Positions 45,374 through 56,202 of a stretch of DNA of 64,000 nucleotides are shown piece by piece. Positions within the stretch are counted from its first letter, which is position 1. The number at the start of each line of letters is the position of its first letter. Under the pieces are notes generated by a model. That model searched no databases and was not told the DNA's origin. It saw only the letters and a program-made list of their open reading frames with translations. A program made the translations under genes and the position numbers. Source of the DNA: Citrobacter koseri (GTDB lineage: Bacteria; Pseudomonadota; Gammaproteobacteria; Enterobacterales; Enterobacteriaceae); NCBI GenBank assembly GCA_900446925.1, contig UAVY01000010.1, positions 62,001-126,000 of the forward strand. The letters run 5' to 3'.

Positions 45374-46062
45374 AGCAGTTAAAAGCCGAGGTGCTGGCAG
45401 CCAATCTGGCGCTTCCGGCACACCATCTGGTGACATTCACCTGGGGTAACGTCAGCGCCGTCGATGAAACGCGAAAACTGATGGTCATTAAACCTTCCGG
45501 CGTTGAATATGACGTCATGACCGCCGACGATATGGTGGTGGTGGAGATCGCCAGCGGCAAGGTCGTTGAAGGCAGCAAAAAGCCCTCATCCGATACGCCG
45601 ACGCATCTGGCGCTCTATCGTCGTTATCCGCAGATCGGCGGAATTGTGCATACCCATTCCCGCCATGCAACGATCTGGTCACAGGCGGGTCTTGACCTGC
45701 CCGCCTGGGGCACCACGCATGCCGACTATTTCTATGGCGCAATCCCCTGTACCCGGCTGATGACCGTGGAGGAAATTAAAGGGGAATACGAATACCAGAC
45801 GGGCGAGGTAATCATCAAAACCTTTGAAGAACGCGGTCTGAACCCAATGCAAATCCCGGCGGTATTAGTCCACTCACACGGGCCATTCGCCTGGGGGAAA
45901 GACGCCGCTGACGCCGTGCATAACGCCGTGGTGCTTGAGGAGTGCGCCTATATGGGGCTGTTTTCGCGCCAGCTCACGCCACAGCTACCGGATATGCAGC
46001 CAGAATTGCTCGACAAACATTATCTGCGTAAACACGGCGCGAACGCCTATTACGGGCAGTAA
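45367..46062 (+). CDS. sgbE: L-ribulose-5-phosphate 4-epimerase SgbE
   Basis: Zinc-dependent class II aldolase-family epimerase that yields D-xylulose 5-phosphate for the pentose phosphate pathway. The 231-residue frame is intact, as in K-12. Zinc ligands appear in [10 protein letters not shown], and [10 protein letters not shown] is the later conserved motif; VTFTWGNVS binds phosphate. It overlaps the end of sgbU and closes the operon. Confidence 0.97.
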   Translation: MLEQLKAEVLAANLALPAHHLVTFTWGNVSAVDETRKLMVIKPSGVEYDVMTADDMVVVEIASGKVVEGSKKPSSDTPTHLALYRRYPQIGGIVHTHSRHATIWSQAGLDLPAWGTTHADYFYGAIPCTRLMTVEEIKGEYEYQTGEVIIKTFEERGLNPMQIPAVLVHSHGPFAWGKDAADAVHNAVVLEECAYMGLFSRQLTPQLPDMQPELLDKHYLRKHGANAYYGQ

Positions 46063-46068
46063 GACAAT

Positions 46069-46099
46069 AAAAAAATCCCTGGGCGTAAAACGTCCAGGG
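46069..46099 (-). terminator. Terminator of the minus-strand winged-helix gene
   Basis: Read on the minus strand: CCCTGGACGT-ttt-ACGCCCAGGG (one mismatch) then seven T's. It lies past the stop of the 46148-46561 gene and, as a stem without a T-run, after sgbE on the plus strand. Confidence 0.8.
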
Positions 46100-46147
46100 T
46101 AAGAATCCGAAGGCGACATCACGCTACGGAATAAACGGTTACTGACC

Positions 46148-46561
46148 TCAGCGATATCGGTATTGATAATCTACATTGTCCACCACACTATAAAGCGGTT
46201 GAATATCATCCAGTGCCAGTATGTATCCACTTCCTTTCACGCAGACAATTGAATTCTTCGGTAGCCCCAGCAGACTTAATTTATTATTTAGATTTTTGAC
46301 GACTTTAGATAAACGCTGCGTGGAAGCACATAATTCATTTTTTTCCCAAACGTTGATGAGTAATTCATCCTTTGAGACATATTGAGAACGTGCATTGACC
46401 AAAAGGTAAACAAACAGATGGAGCATTGTCCGATTAAAAAACACTCCACAGAAAGAGATGACGCTATCCATTTTATTAACCGGCAGCCGGAAAATTCGAG
46501 CTTCGTTAATATCAAGGAATATTTCCCTGCCAATCATAAATCCATGTAACTGATATTCCAT
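46148..46561 (-). CDS. Small winged-helix (ToxR/CadC-type) DNA-binding protein
   Basis: A 137-residue protein consisting of one OmpR/PhoB-type winged helix: FMIGREIFLDINEARIFRLP (N-terminal beta sheet), LHLFVYLLVNARSQYVSKDELLINVW, CASTQRLSKVVKNLNNKL (recognition helix region) and SIVCVKGSGYIL (wing). It has no receiver domain and no membrane segment, unlike CadC/ToxR. The DNA is AT-rich compared with neighbours, which suggests horizontal gain. It occupies the place of yiaTUVW in K-12. Specific target unknown. Confidence 0.75.
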   Translation of the reverse strand: MEYQLHGFMIGREIFLDINEARIFRLPVNKMDSVISFCGVFFNRTMLHLFVYLLVNARSQYVSKDELLINVWEKNELCASTQRLSKVVKNLNNKLSLLGLPKNSIVCVKGSGYILALDDIQPLYSVVDNVDYQYRYR

Positions 46562-46572
46562 ACTTTAGATAC

Positions 46573-46605
46573 TCACGTTGAGCTAAACCAGAGATACCTG
46601 CTCAT
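46573..46605 (-). CDS. Possible 10-residue leader ORF (MSRYLWFSST)
   Basis: Upstream of the winged-helix gene an ATG stands at an ideal distance from a long purine site (AGGAGGAGG, 46611-46619). It opens a 10-codon frame ending TGA 11 bases before the ATG of the next gene, whose own ribosome site is poor. It could be a coupling leader peptide. It could also be the true N-terminus of the regulator if the sequence is wrong here, but an in-frame TAA just before the second ATG speaks against that. Confidence 0.35.
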   Translation of the reverse strand: MSRYLWFSST

Positions 46606-46619
46606 GTTCACCTCCTCCT

Positions 46620-46907
46620 TGATTATTGTGTAAGCCTCAAGTGTAAAAAAAAGCAATTTATTTTCAATAGTTAACCGACACAACTCTTTTCCCACACCTT
46701 TCTGATGGGGTATAGGTTTAATAGCTGAAAAAAATATTTGTATAAATTAATGTAATTACTAAAGACAAACGATTAGCAGTATAAGCTAAATAGACAGGGC
46801 CGGTGCATGTGACAATTAAATATTATATATTTATCTCAAATTACAGTTAATAATGCTGCGCCGGGTTCCCAACGACCGAACAGCGGCTTCACTCTCCCCG
46901 GCAAATC
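46620..46907. other. AT-rich region upstream of the winged-helix gene
   Basis: About 290 bases of markedly AT-rich DNA with no credible gene; it should hold the promoter of the winged-helix gene and could bind H-NS. No direct repeats or attachment sites are evident. Confidence 0.45.
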
Positions 46908-47054
46908 TGCCCGATGGCGCTATGCTTATCGGGCCTACATGTGCAGTTCTCCGTAGGCCGGATAAGGCGAACCTCATGCCCGATGGCGCTGCGCTTATCG
47001 GGCCTACATGTGCGATTTCCCGTAGGCCGGATAAGGCGAAGCCGCCATCCGGCA
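46908..47054. repeat. BIME of four REP units near aldB
   Basis: Alternating units ctgcccgatggcgc...cttatcgggcctacatgtgc and gtaggccggataaggcg, repeated twice with the spacer tacatgtgc, lie directly after the aldB stop. Confidence 0.88.
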
Positions 47055-47071
47055 ACGTGGTTATACGGCGC

Positions 47072-48610
47072 TTAAAACAGCCCCAGCGGTTTATCGGAAT
47101 AGCTCACCAGCAGACATTTGGTTTGCTGATAATGCTCCAGCATCATTTTGTGGGTTTCGCGGCCAATCCCCGACTGCTTATAGCCGCCGAACGCAGCATG
47201 CGCCGGGTAAGCATGATAGCAGTTGGTCCATACGCGTCCCGCCTGAATACCGCGCCCCATTTTGTACGCCAGGTTGCCGTTACGACTCCAGACTCCGGCG
47301 CCAAGCCCATACTGGGTGTCGTTAGCCAGTTCCAGCGCTTCCTCCATCGTCCTGAAGGTCGTCACCGCCAGCACCGGGCCAAAAATCTCCTCCTGGAAGA
47401 CGCGCATATTGTTCTTACCAAACAGGATGGTCGGTTCGAGGTAATAGCCCTCTTTCAGCTCTCCTTCCAGCTGCTTGCGCCGTCCGCCGGTTAACACATC
47501 CGCGCCTTCTTTCTTACCGATATCAATGTAGTTGAGGATGGTTTCCAGTTGACCCTGAGAGACCTGCGCGCCCATCTGCGTAACGCTGTCGAGCGGGTTA
47601 CCGCTGCGAATGCTTTCGACGCGACGAATGGCCCGCTCCATAAAGCGCTCATAAATGGACTCCTGTACCAGCGCACGGCTCGGGCAGGTACAAACTTCAC
47701 CCTGGTTAAAGGCAAACAGCGCAAAGCCCTCCAGCGCCTTGTCGAAAAACGCATCCTCTTCATCCATCACATCGGCAAAGAAGATATTGGGGGACTTACC
47801 GCCCAGCTCCAGCGTTACCGGGATAATGTTTTGTGTCGCGTACTGCATGATCTGTTGCCCGACTTCCGTCGAACCGGTAAACGCCACCTTCGCGATCCGC
47901 TTCGACGTCGCCAGATATTCGCCGATCTCTCCGCCCGCGCCGTTCACGACGTTGACCACGCCCGGCGGGAGCAGGTCGCCAACGATTTCCATCAGCAACA
48001 GAACCGAAAGCGGCGTCAGACGCGCAGGTTTGAGCACCACGCAGTTCCCCGCCGCCAGCGCCGGGGCCATTTTCCAGCTCGCCATCAGCAGCGGGAAGTT
48101 CCACGGGATGATCTGCCCCACCACGCCCAGCGGTTCATGGAAGTGATAGGCCACCGTTTCGCTGTCAACTTCGCTGATACCGCCCTCTTGTGCGCGGATA
48201 CAGGACGCAAAATAGCGGAAATGGTCGATCGCCAGCGGCACGTCGGCGGCGCTGGTTTCACGGATGGGTTTGCCGTTATCCCAGGTTTCCGCCGTTGCCA
48301 GCAGTTCCAGGTTTTGCTCCATGCGATCGGCAATCTTAAACAGAATCGCGGCGCGATCCTGCACGGACGTATGCGCCCACTGTTCTTTCACTTTATGCGC
48401 GGCATCCAGCGCCAGATCGATATCTTTTTTGCCGGAAGAGGCGACTTCACACAGCAGTTGCCCGGTCACCGGCGTCAGATTCTGGTAATACTCGCCGTCT
48501 ACCGGTGCGACCCAGTCTCCGCCGATAAAGTTGTCGTAGCGGGCTTTTAATTTCAGAGGAAAACCATACTCGCCGGGCTGAATACGCGTTGAAGGGGGAT
48601 TATTGGTCAT
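47072..48610 (-). CDS. aldB: Aldehyde dehydrogenase AldB
   Basis: NADP-dependent acetaldehyde/aldehyde dehydrogenase. The 512-residue frame is intact and equals K-12. The active site shows [17 protein letters not shown] (Glu) and [14 protein letters not shown] (catalytic Cys); [14 protein letters not shown] and GSTEVGQQI bind the cofactor. In E. coli it is a stationary-phase gene (RpoS, CRP, Fis); I did not map those sites. Confidence 0.97.
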   Translation of the reverse strand: MTNNPPSTRIQPGEYGFPLKLKARYDNFIGGDWVAPVDGEYYQNLTPVTGQLLCEVASSGKKDIDLALDAAHKVKEQWAHTSVQDRAAILFKIADRMEQNLELLATAETWDNGKPIRETSAADVPLAIDHFRYFASCIRAQEGGISEVDSETVAYHFHEPLGVVGQIIPWNFPLLMASWKMAPALAAGNCVVLKPARLTPLSVLLLMEIVGDLLPPGVVNVVNGAGGEIGEYLATSKRIAKVAFTGSTEVGQQIMQYATQNIIPVTLELGGKSPNIFFADVMDEEDAFFDKALEGFALFAFNQGEVCTCPSRALVQESIYERFMERAIRRVESIRSGNPLDSVTQMGAQVSQGQLETILNYIDIGKKEGADVLTGGRRKQLEGELKEGYYLEPTILFGKNNMRVFQEEIFGPVLAVTTFRTMEEALELANDTQYGLGAGVWSRNGNLAYKMGRGIQAGRVWTNCYHAYPAHAAFGGYKQSGIGRETHKMMLEHYQQTKCLLVSYSDKPLGLF

Positions 48611-48746
48611 GACCGTCTCCTTACTGTAGGGGTACTACAAAGGTTAGACGGGACTGGCGAAATCTTCGCCAGCCTTTTACTGCTTTACGACTGCGGTCAC
48701 GATATAGACAAGCGGATGTTTAAGCCGTTTCACCTTACCGCACAGT

Positions 48747-48779
48747 GTAGGCCCGATAAGCGCAGCGCCATCGGGCATG
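48747..48779. repeat. REP unit between aldB and yiaY
   Basis: gtaggcccgataagcgcagcgccatcgggcatg, a single REP unit between aldB and the end of yiaY. Confidence 0.8.
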
Positions 48780-48825
48780 ACGCCGGAATGACACGATGCG
48801 TATCGTATATCCGGCAATCACTCAA

Positions 48826-49977
48826 TTACATCGCCGCGTGGTAAATCGCCATGATCTCGTCGTGGGTCGCCTGAATAGGGTTGGTCAGGCCACAGGCGTC
48901 TTTCAGCGCATTGGTCGCCAGCACCGAAATATCTTCTTCTTTCACATTCAGGTCGCGCAGACCCGCCGGAATGTTGACCTGCTGCGCCAGCTGACGGATA
49001 GCGTCAATGCACGCTTTCGCGCCGTCGGCTTCACTCATCCCGGTTACATTAACGCCCATCGCAGCCGCACAGTCACGCAGACGGCCTGCCGCGACCTGGC
49101 TGTTAAATACCTGAACGTGCGGCAACAGCACCGCATTACATACGCCGTGCGGCAGATTGTAGAAGCCGCCGAGCTGGTGCGCCATCGCGTGGACATAGCC
49201 CAGAGAAGCATTGTTAAACGCCATACCAGCCAGGAATTGCGCATAGGCCATCGCTTCGCGCGCCTGCGCGTTACTGCCCTCTTCCACGGCAATCGCCAGG
49301 TTTTCCGCAATCATAGAGATGGCTTTCAGCGCGCACGCATCAGTAATCGGCGTTGCGGCAATAGAAACATAGGCTTCAATGGCGTGGGTTAACGCATCCA
49401 TGCCGGTCGCGGCAGTCAGCGATTTCGGCATCCCCATCATCAACGAAGAGTCATTCACAGAGAGCAGCGGCGTAACGTGTTTATCCACAATCGCCATCTT
49501 GATATGGCGCTCTTCGTCGGTAATGATGCAGAAGCGGGTCATTTCTGATGCCGTTCCCGCCGTCGTGTTGATGGCAATCATCGGTAGCTGAGGTTTCGCG
49601 GAGCGATCCACGCCTTCATAGTCGCGGATGTCGCCGCCGTTCGCCGCCACCAGCGCGATGCCTTTCGCACAGTCGTGCGGAGAGCCGCCGCCCAGCGAAA
49701 TTACGCTATCGCACCCGTGTTCTTTCAGGAGTTTCAGCCCGGCAGCCACGTTTTCGGTGGTCGGGTTCGGCTGCGTGCCATCATAAATAACGCTGAAAAT
49801 ATCGCGTTCCTGCAACGCTTTCTGAATATCTCCAGCCATGCCTAATGTTGTCAACATGCTATCCGTGACAATTAATGTACGGCGAAAACCATATTCCGCC
49901 ATAGTATTCATTGCTTCTTTTAATGCACCAGCGCCGATTACATTCACGGAAGGAATAAAAAATGTTGAAGCAGCCAT
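48826..49977 (-). CDS. yiaY: Iron-containing alcohol dehydrogenase YiaY
   Basis: Group III alcohol dehydrogenase, 383 residues and intact, matching K-12 YiaY. I take the start [16 protein letters not shown]. The NAD motif [15 protein letters not shown] and the iron ligands in [11 protein letters not shown] and [19 protein letters not shown] are present. Substrate in vivo is uncertain; it stands next to aldB, so an alcohol-to-aldehyde-to-acid pair is plausible. Confidence 0.95.
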   Translation of the reverse strand: MAASTFFIPSVNVIGAGALKEAMNTMAEYGFRRTLIVTDSMLTTLGMAGDIQKALQERDIFSVIYDGTQPNPTTENVAAGLKLLKEHGCDSVISLGGGSPHDCAKGIALVAANGGDIRDYEGVDRSAKPQLPMIAINTTAGTASEMTRFCIITDEERHIKMAIVDKHVTPLLSVNDSSLMMGMPKSLTAATGMDALTHAIEAYVSIAATPITDACALKAISMIAENLAIAVEEGSNAQAREAMAYAQFLAGMAFNNASLGYVHAMAHQLGGFYNLPHGVCNAVLLPHVQVFNSQVAAGRLRDCAAAMGVNVTGMSEADGAKACIDAIRQLAQQVNIPAGLRDLNVKEEDISVLATNALKDACGLTNPIQATHDEIMAIYHAAM

Positions 49978-50163
49978 TGTACCATCCTTAATTACTGAAA
50001 TAAGGCTGGCAGCATACGGATGAACCTGTCGTGAAAATATGATCGCTGTTGTTATTTTCCCATTATAAAATATAAAAAAGCACATTAGGTTCATCGCCTG
50101 CTGTGCTTTATATAATTCAAGAAAATAATTGTATTAATTCATTTTCTATTTTAATAATTCGTA

Positions 50164-52027
50164 TCATTCTTTTGCCGGAAATAATAACGCATCGCGTAAT
50201 AAATGATCGTTTCCGCGACGGCGCGTGAATCCTGTCCGGTCAAAATACTCCAGAATCTGAATGGCGAGTTTTCGTCCCAACATTCAGCCGATCGCGAAAA
50301 TCAGCGGCGCAGGTCGAGCCTCTCTCCTGATCCAGTTCGCGGATCAGGTTCGCAAAAAGCGACAATCCGATCGTTACGGTAATAACGATCTTTCACGATC
50401 GCGGTAATCATGCCCTGCTGTGCCGCCTGTCGCAGCACCTGCCGCATAACCTGCTCGTCCACGCCCTTTTCTTTCGCCAGATCGCGCACCCCACCAGGGG
50501 TCGTCGCCAAACAGCGGCTCAATGTTTTGCCAGACGGCCTGCTGCTCGTCGCTGAAACCGGCTTTGTGATCCGGTAAATGCAACCAGCCATGGTGGCTGT
50601 GAATCACGCCGCTTTCACGCATACGGTCGATGAGCAGCAGCACCAGCGCTTCGTCTTCCATCGGGAGCGCCATGCGCCGCAAACGCTCGCGCCCCGGGCC
50701 GGGTTCATCGCGATGATGTTCGTGGTACATCGCGAGCGTATCCAGAATCTTACGCTGCCAGCGCGCGGCGACAGGGGCATTCAACAGGCTGTAACCCGCC
50801 TGAATAAAAACCATGCTGTTCAATAAGCTGGCGCATACCGTCGCCGTTGAGCTGCCGTGCCCACACGAAATCAGGAATATTCACCGCGCCGCGTTCGAGA
50901 TGCGTCGCCAGCGCGGCGCTGTCATCCCTGGCGTTTTCCAGCGCCGACAGCCATTGCAGATATTCCGGTTTACGTTTACCGCGACGCGGCGAGTTGAGCG
51001 TCACCACGCGTGCGCCAGCAAGCGTGGTTCGGGCAGAAATATCGCGTAATACCAGCCGATCGTTATCGGCAAGCCATAGCGGCGTATCGAACACCAGTTC
51101 CGCCAGCGTGCCCTCCAGCAGGGAAATACGTCCGGTGACATGGCTGGCGGCGTGGTGAATATGCAGCGGTTGCCATTGCACGAGCGGCGCAGCATGTTCT
51201 AACGAAACGATGACGCGTGAAAAGGCATCCGGCGGTACGTCAGAGAGAAGCCAGTCGCCACGATTAAGCTGCTCTTTTTCCGCATCCGCCCGCGATATTC
51301 AGCGCAATACGCTGTCCGGCATGAGCGTGTTCAGGTCGCCTGATTCTGCGCATGCAGGCTGCGCACGCCGCATGGGCTTATTCACACCGGTAAGCCACAG
51401 CGTATCGCCAACGTTCACCTTCCACCGCTGAGCGCCGTACCGGTCACCACCAGCCCTGCGCCTTTCACCGTAAACGCGCGATCGATCGCCAGGCGAAAGC
51501 TCTGATGGCCGGGATGCGCGCGGCCCGTCAACTGCCGTAAATGCTCGCGCAATGCCTCAAATACCGCGCCCTTCATTTGCGGCGGTGACAAACAGCATCG
51601 CGTCGGCAAAACCCGTAATGGCCCAGCGTCGCCCAGAATCTCTGTCCCGCACCCTCTTCTATTCGCGCGTCGTCCACGCGGTCGGCTTTGGTCAGCGCAA
51701 CCGTAAGCTGCGGATTACCCGTCAGTTGTAAAATTTGCAGATGCTCGCGGGTCTGCGCCATCACGCCGTCATCGCAGGCGACAACCAACAGCGCATGATC
51801 GATACCGCCCACGCCCGCCAGCATGTTGGAGAGAAACTTTTCATGACCGGGAACGTCGATAAATCCCAGTACGCGGCCATCCGGCTGCGGCCAGTAGGCA
51901 TACCCCAGATCGATGGTCATACCGCGTTTTTTTTCTTCCCGGCAGACGATCGGCATTCACGCCGGTAATCGCCTGTAATAGCGTTGTTTTTCCCGTGGTC
52001 AACGTGTCCGGCGGTTGCAATAATCAT
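50164..52027 (-). CDS. selB: Selenocysteine-specific elongation factor SelB (about 16 apparent insertions)
   Basis: GTPase that delivers Sec-tRNA to UGA codons marked by a SECIS hairpin. The start M-I-I-A-T precedes the G1 loop [29 protein letters not shown] is G3 and ALTKADRVD is G4. The C-terminal half is the SECIS-binding winged-helix region ([14 protein letters not shown]..., [15 protein letters not shown]). About 16 one-base duplications are needed to read it, roughly one per 115 bases, with one ambiguous place near 51650. The corrected protein is about 615 residues (614 in K-12). The start overlaps the selA stop (ATGA). Confidence 0.92.
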
Positions 52028-53422
52028 TTCAACATCATCCTCCATAAACCGGGTCTCGTCTTCAAGGCAGCGGATATCCAGCCACAGGCGACCATCGTAA
52101 ATTCGGCCAATGATCGGGACCGGCAGCGCGCGCCCAGCAGGCCGCCAGCGCCTCAAGACGGCTTCCGCGCCCGTCATGCGGCGTAAAGGTCAGCGCCGCG
52201 CTGGGCAGCCGATCAACCGGCAGCGAACCCGCTGCCGATCTGCGACAGGCAAGGCATCACGTTTACCGCGAACTCCGCGCTAAAGCGTGCGGCAAGCGCC
52301 GCCTGTAGCCGCTGCGCCTGCGCCTGAATCGCCGCTTCACTGCGGGTTAACAGCCGCAGCGTCGGCAGTTTCTCCGCCAGCGCCTCCGGGTGCAGGTAAA
52401 AGCCGCAGGGTTGCCCTCCAGCGCCGCCAGCGTCATTTTGTCGGCACGCAGGGCCCGCTTCAGCGGGTGGCTTTGCAGTTGCGCAATCATCTCTTTCTTG
52501 CCGACAATGATCCCGGCCTGCGGCCCGCCCAGCAGCTTGTCGCCAGAGAAGCTGACCAGGCTGACGCCTGCGGCAATCAGCTGCTGCGGCATCGGTTCTT
52601 TCGGCAAGCCGTACTGACTGAGATCCACCCAGCGAACCGCTGCCCAGATCCGCCACCACCCGGGATATCCAGCTCCAGCCCAATAGCGGCCAGCTCTGCC
52701 TCATCCACCGCTTTGGTGAAGCCTTCAATACTGTAATTACTGGTATGCACTTTCATCAACAGGCCGGTGTTTTCATTCACCGCCTGACGATAATCTTTCG
52801 CGTGAGTCCGGTTGGTGGTGCCTACTTCATGCAGCGTACAGCCTGCCTGACGCATCACATCAGGAATACGAAACGCGCCGCCAATCTCCACCAGTTCGCC
52901 ACGCGATACCACCACCTCTTTACCGTTCGCCGTCGCCGCCAGCATCAGCAACACGGCCGCCGCGTTGTTGTTCACAATACAGGCGTCTTCCGCCCCGGTA
53001 ATGCGACATAACAGGTCCGCCAGCGCCCGATCGCGGTGTCCGCGCCCGGCGCCATCCAGATCATATTCCAGTGTGACCGGAGCGCGCATTGCCTGCGTCA
53101 CCGCGTCAATCGCCTCTTCCGCCTGCTGCGCACGCCCCAGATTGGTGTGCAGCACCGTTCCCGTCAGGTTAATTACCGGACGCAGCGCGCTTTGCGCCTC
53201 TTTCGCCAGCCGGATATTCACCTCTTGCGCCCAGTTCTCGCACCACGCGGGCAGCGCCTGCGTATCGCGAATCGCTTCCCTTGCTTCATCCAACATCTGG
53301 CGAAGCAGATCCACCACCCTGGTATGCCCGTGGGTATCACGTAAAGAGAGAAAAGTGCTGTCACGCAGTAAGCGATCGATAGCAGGAAGCTGGCTGTAGA
53401 GTGAACGCGTTTCGGTTGTCAT
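52024..53422 (-). CDS. selA: L-seryl-tRNA(Sec) selenium transferase SelA (7 apparent frameshifts)
   Basis: PLP enzyme that turns Ser-tRNA(Sec) into Sec-tRNA(Sec) using selenophosphate. It starts [36 protein letters not shown] and [16 protein letters not shown], in which the Lys carries PLP, are clear. Seven one-base duplications, all in the 52.0-52.7 kb part, break the C-terminal half; corrected length is 463 residues, as in K-12, ending RFMEMMLK. It is translationally coupled to selB. Confidence 0.94.
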
Positions 53423-53521
53423 GAAAAAGGCCTGGCTGTTGGTGGCCCCCTCCGGTGCGGAGAGGGATATCGACATGAGGGGGATTGTACCGTGAGTTTG
53501 CTCAGGCGGACATAATGCGCA

Positions 53522-54130
53522 TCAAGCCTTTGGCGGTTCCGTGCGGGCAAAGCTTTCGCGTTGAAACAGCGTTTCCACCAGTTTGACTAAGTGCGGTCTG
53601 TCCACACACCAGCCCGGCGCCACGCGGCGGAAATTGAGGTAGCCCACGGCGCAGGCAATGGCGATGGTTGCCAGATTCACGGTATCGGTCTTAATCGTCC
53701 CGTCCACCAGATAGCCTTCCAGCGCGTCCAGGCTACGGTTGATTTTCTCGCGCTGGCGCAACAGTTCCGTTTCAGACTGCTGCGCCGCCGGGCGCGCCTG
53801 TTCACGCACGGAAACCAGACCGGCATCCATAATGCCGTCCGCCAGCGCTTCAATCTGCCTTACTTTCAGTGAGGCCAGCGGTTCACGCGGAATCATCACC
53901 GGAGCAATATCCAGTAACTCAATATATTCGGCGATTATCGGGGAATCGAACCAGCACTCTCCCTTATCCGTCACCAGCGCGGGGACTTTGCCAAGCGGGT
54001 TGTACTGCGCCACGCCGTTTTCCGCGTTGTAGGGAAGTTCATTCACAAATTCGAAAGTGATGCCCTTTTCCAGCAATAAAACCGAAATCTTTCGCACAAA
54101 AGGGCTGGTATAGCTGCCGATGAGTTTCAT
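53522..54130 (-). CDS. yibF: Glutathione S-transferase-like protein YibF
   Basis: A 202-residue GST-family protein, intact. The thioredoxin-like N-domain starts [24 protein letters not shown], and the helical C-domain has the conserved AYLNFR-type segment. It is the upstream neighbour of selA on the same strand. Substrate unknown. K-12 has the rhsJ region next to it; here yibH follows directly. Confidence 0.94.
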   Translation of the reverse strand: MKLIGSYTSPFVRKISVLLLEKGITFEFVNELPYNAENGVAQYNPLGKVPALVTDKGECWFDSPIIAEYIELLDIAPVMIPREPLASLKVRQIEALADGIMDAGLVSVREQARPAAQQSETELLRQREKINRSLDALEGYLVDGTIKTDTVNLATIAIACAVGYLNFRRVAPGWCVDRPHLVKLVETLFQRESFARTEPPKA

Positions 54131-54189
54131 GCCGTGTCCTTTTTGCCAACAAAAAATAAAGTGGTATCAATAAATCTTGCCTTAGTTTT

Positions 54190-54275
54190 GCCGGATGGCG
54201 GCGCAAGCGCCTTATCCGGTCTACACATTGCAGACATTGTTCCTGTCGGTCTGATAAGCATAGCGCCATCAGGCA
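54190..54275. repeat. BIME between yibF and yibH
   Basis: gccggatggcggcgcaagcgccttatccgg and ctgataagcatagcgccatcaggca form two opposed REP units. Confidence 0.82.
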
Positions 54276-54304
54276 TTTTTACTAAAAAGCAGGTGGCGAC
54301 CCGC

Positions 54305-55440
54305 TTAATGATCCAAATAAAGATAGTGCATCCAGCTGGTCATGCGCAGTAGCACCTTACGCATCACGGAGACATGGGCGAAGTGATCGGAGTAAACCGC
54401 AACCTGGGCGTAAATGCCGTCAGGCAGGGCATCCACATTGCTATTCGGCTCCAGCTCAATCAACGCAAGCACGCCGTCCATCCCCGGCGTTACGCTTAAG
54501 GACTGTAATGTTCCCTGCGCCTGGTAAGAACCGCCGGGCACAACCGGTAAAATACTCAACAACTTGCCCTGGAATACCTGGCCGGGCAGCGCATTGAACA
54601 CCACTTCTGCCTCATCTCCCGCCTCAAGACGTAATAATGAGTTCTGCCGGAACTGGGCGACAATTTGCCGTTTTTGTTCGGGAATAAAAACCATTACCGG
54701 GCGCAGCGGCAGCGCGGCGGCATAGCTACCGGGCCGGATGAGCACCTGGGTCACATAGCCATTGCTCGGCGCGCGAATAACCGTCTGTTCAAGATTGTAT
54801 TTCGCCTCGGCCAGCTGCGCCCGCAGGCTGACGATTTGCGACTGCTCGCCATCGACCATGCTGTCCAGTTGGCTCTGGATCTGCGTTTGTTCAGCAACAG
54901 AACCTTTTACCATCGCATCCTGCGCTAAATAGTTTTGCCGCGCGTTATCGATATCGCTTTCAGAGAACGGATTCACCCTCGCCTGACTGCCTTTCAGATA
55001 GCGCTGATAATCCTTATAGAGGCGGTCGCGTTCTGCGGACACCCGCGTGGTATTGGCCTGAGCCTCCGCTAATTGCGCCTTCAGGGTATGTATATTATGC
55101 GTGGCCGTGACCAGGTCAGCCTGTAACCTGTCGACCCGCGCCTGATACCGCACGGGATCGATTTTGAATAAAACATCGCCTTTTTTAATCAGCTGATTAT
55201 TTTTATCCGTAACCTCACTCACAATACCTGTTACCTGCGGCGTAATGGGAATAGAAATAACCGCTTTCTGCGCCGTAAAAGTATAGGGGTGGTTATAGTT
55301 CATTAATAATATAAGTCCGCTAACTAAAAATACCCCGCCTAATGCCGCCGTGGAAAGTGTCCATTGGTTCACCGGAATCCTGAATATTTAAATACCGCCC
55401 AGGCTAATGCTACGTAGGTCAAAACAATCAACAGATCCAT
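54305..55440 (-). CDS. yibH: Membrane fusion protein YibH, HlyD/EmrA family (1 apparent deletion)
   Basis: Periplasmic adaptor with one N-terminal membrane helix ([21 protein letters not shown]), a biotinyl-lipoyl-like domain and a coiled-coil hairpin of about 100 residues rich in Gln/Ala ([23 protein letters not shown]). A single A is missing near 55390, hiding the first 17 codons ([17 protein letters not shown]). Corrected length is 378 residues as in K-12. It forms a pair with yibI, like yiaV-yiaW in E. coli. No partner pump is adjacent. Confidence 0.92.
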
Positions 55441-55442
55441 GA

Positions 55443-55797
55443 TTAGCTCTCCGACGGGGGAATATCAGGGGACTGTACCTCAGCCAGCTTTCGCTCCAGC
55501 GCTTCCACACGTTTCGACAAGGCGATAAGTTCCGGGTCAGGCTCCGGTTCTGGCCCCAGCTCAGGCTCCTTTTCCTGCGGTGAAACATGCGCTTGCATGC
55601 CCCAGCCCCGTTCGGGCTGATAAAGCGTGGCCCAAATCCACAGAAACGGCCAAATAACATGAAGCGTAAACAGGCTGACCCAACCAGCAGTATGAATAGC
55701 ATCAGCATGGGGGGTGGTTTCGTTTTTTAGCGATCAGATAAGGGATGTCATGAATCATGATGATTCCATAAAAAATCACCAGAAAAACAAAGATCAA
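55443..55797 (-). CDS. yibI: DUF3302 inner-membrane protein YibI (1 apparent frameshift)
   Basis: A small protein with two membrane helices (IFVFLVIFYGIIMIHD and WVSLFTLHVIWPFLWIWATLY) and a charged Glu/Pro-rich tail ending PSES. An extra C in the run near 55711-55716 splits it, so no single open frame shows it. The start is read as TTG at 55797 behind AGGAGT; if one T is a duplicated base the true start is ATG. Corrected length is about 117 residues (K-12 YibI is similar). It precedes yibH with 2 bases between. Confidence 0.82.
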
Positions 55798-56040
55798 TAC
55801 TCCTAACGCGAATAATTTAGAAACATACCTGCTCCGGCTTCACGCTAATAAGAGAGTTAAATGACAGGCGGCGTATTACGATTCCACCGATATTTTGAAC
55901 ATAATTCGAGTCCGCCATTTTCGCCATCAAACCAAAAGATAATTTTGCACGGCGAGAGGTTGCTCAATTACACATCAGAATGAAGCATGAGGCGGAATCT
56001 GCTTAAGATCACACCACACAGGTTTCGGATGAAAATATCT
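55798..56040. other. yibI-mtlA intergenic, distal part
   Basis: AT-rich DNA between the divergent yibI and mtlA genes. It should hold the yibIH promoter. No gene seen. A weak CRP-like half site (AAGATCACACC) lies near 56005-56016. Confidence 0.45.
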
Positions 56041-56056
56041 TGTGATTCAGATCACA
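56041..56056 (+). promoter_or_regulatory. CRP site, mtlA promoter (distal)
   Basis: TGTGATTCAGATCACA fits the CRP consensus TGTGA-N6-TCACA perfectly. E. coli mtlA is likewise controlled by a series of CRP sites. Confidence 0.85.
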
Positions 56057-56084
56057 AAAACCTAACAAACCCTCAAATCAAAAA

Positions 56085-56100
56085 TGTGAAACAGTTCACA
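56085..56100 (+). promoter_or_regulatory. CRP site, mtlA promoter
   Basis: TGTGAAACAGTTCACA, TGTGA-N6-TCACA, 44 bases downstream of the distal site (about four helical turns, same face). Confidence 0.85.
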
Positions 56101-56158
56101 TTTAAATGCTATTTCCACCAGTGATTCCGGGTTTTGTTGTTTTTTTACACAGCTGTTT

Positions 56159-56174
56159 TGTGATCAAAATCACA
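56159..56174 (+). promoter_or_regulatory. CRP site, mtlA promoter
   Basis: TGTGATCAAAATCACA, a perfect TGTGA-N6-TCACA site. Confidence 0.87.
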
Positions 56175-56202
56175 TCAATAACCACCATCTACCCTATATT
56201 CA

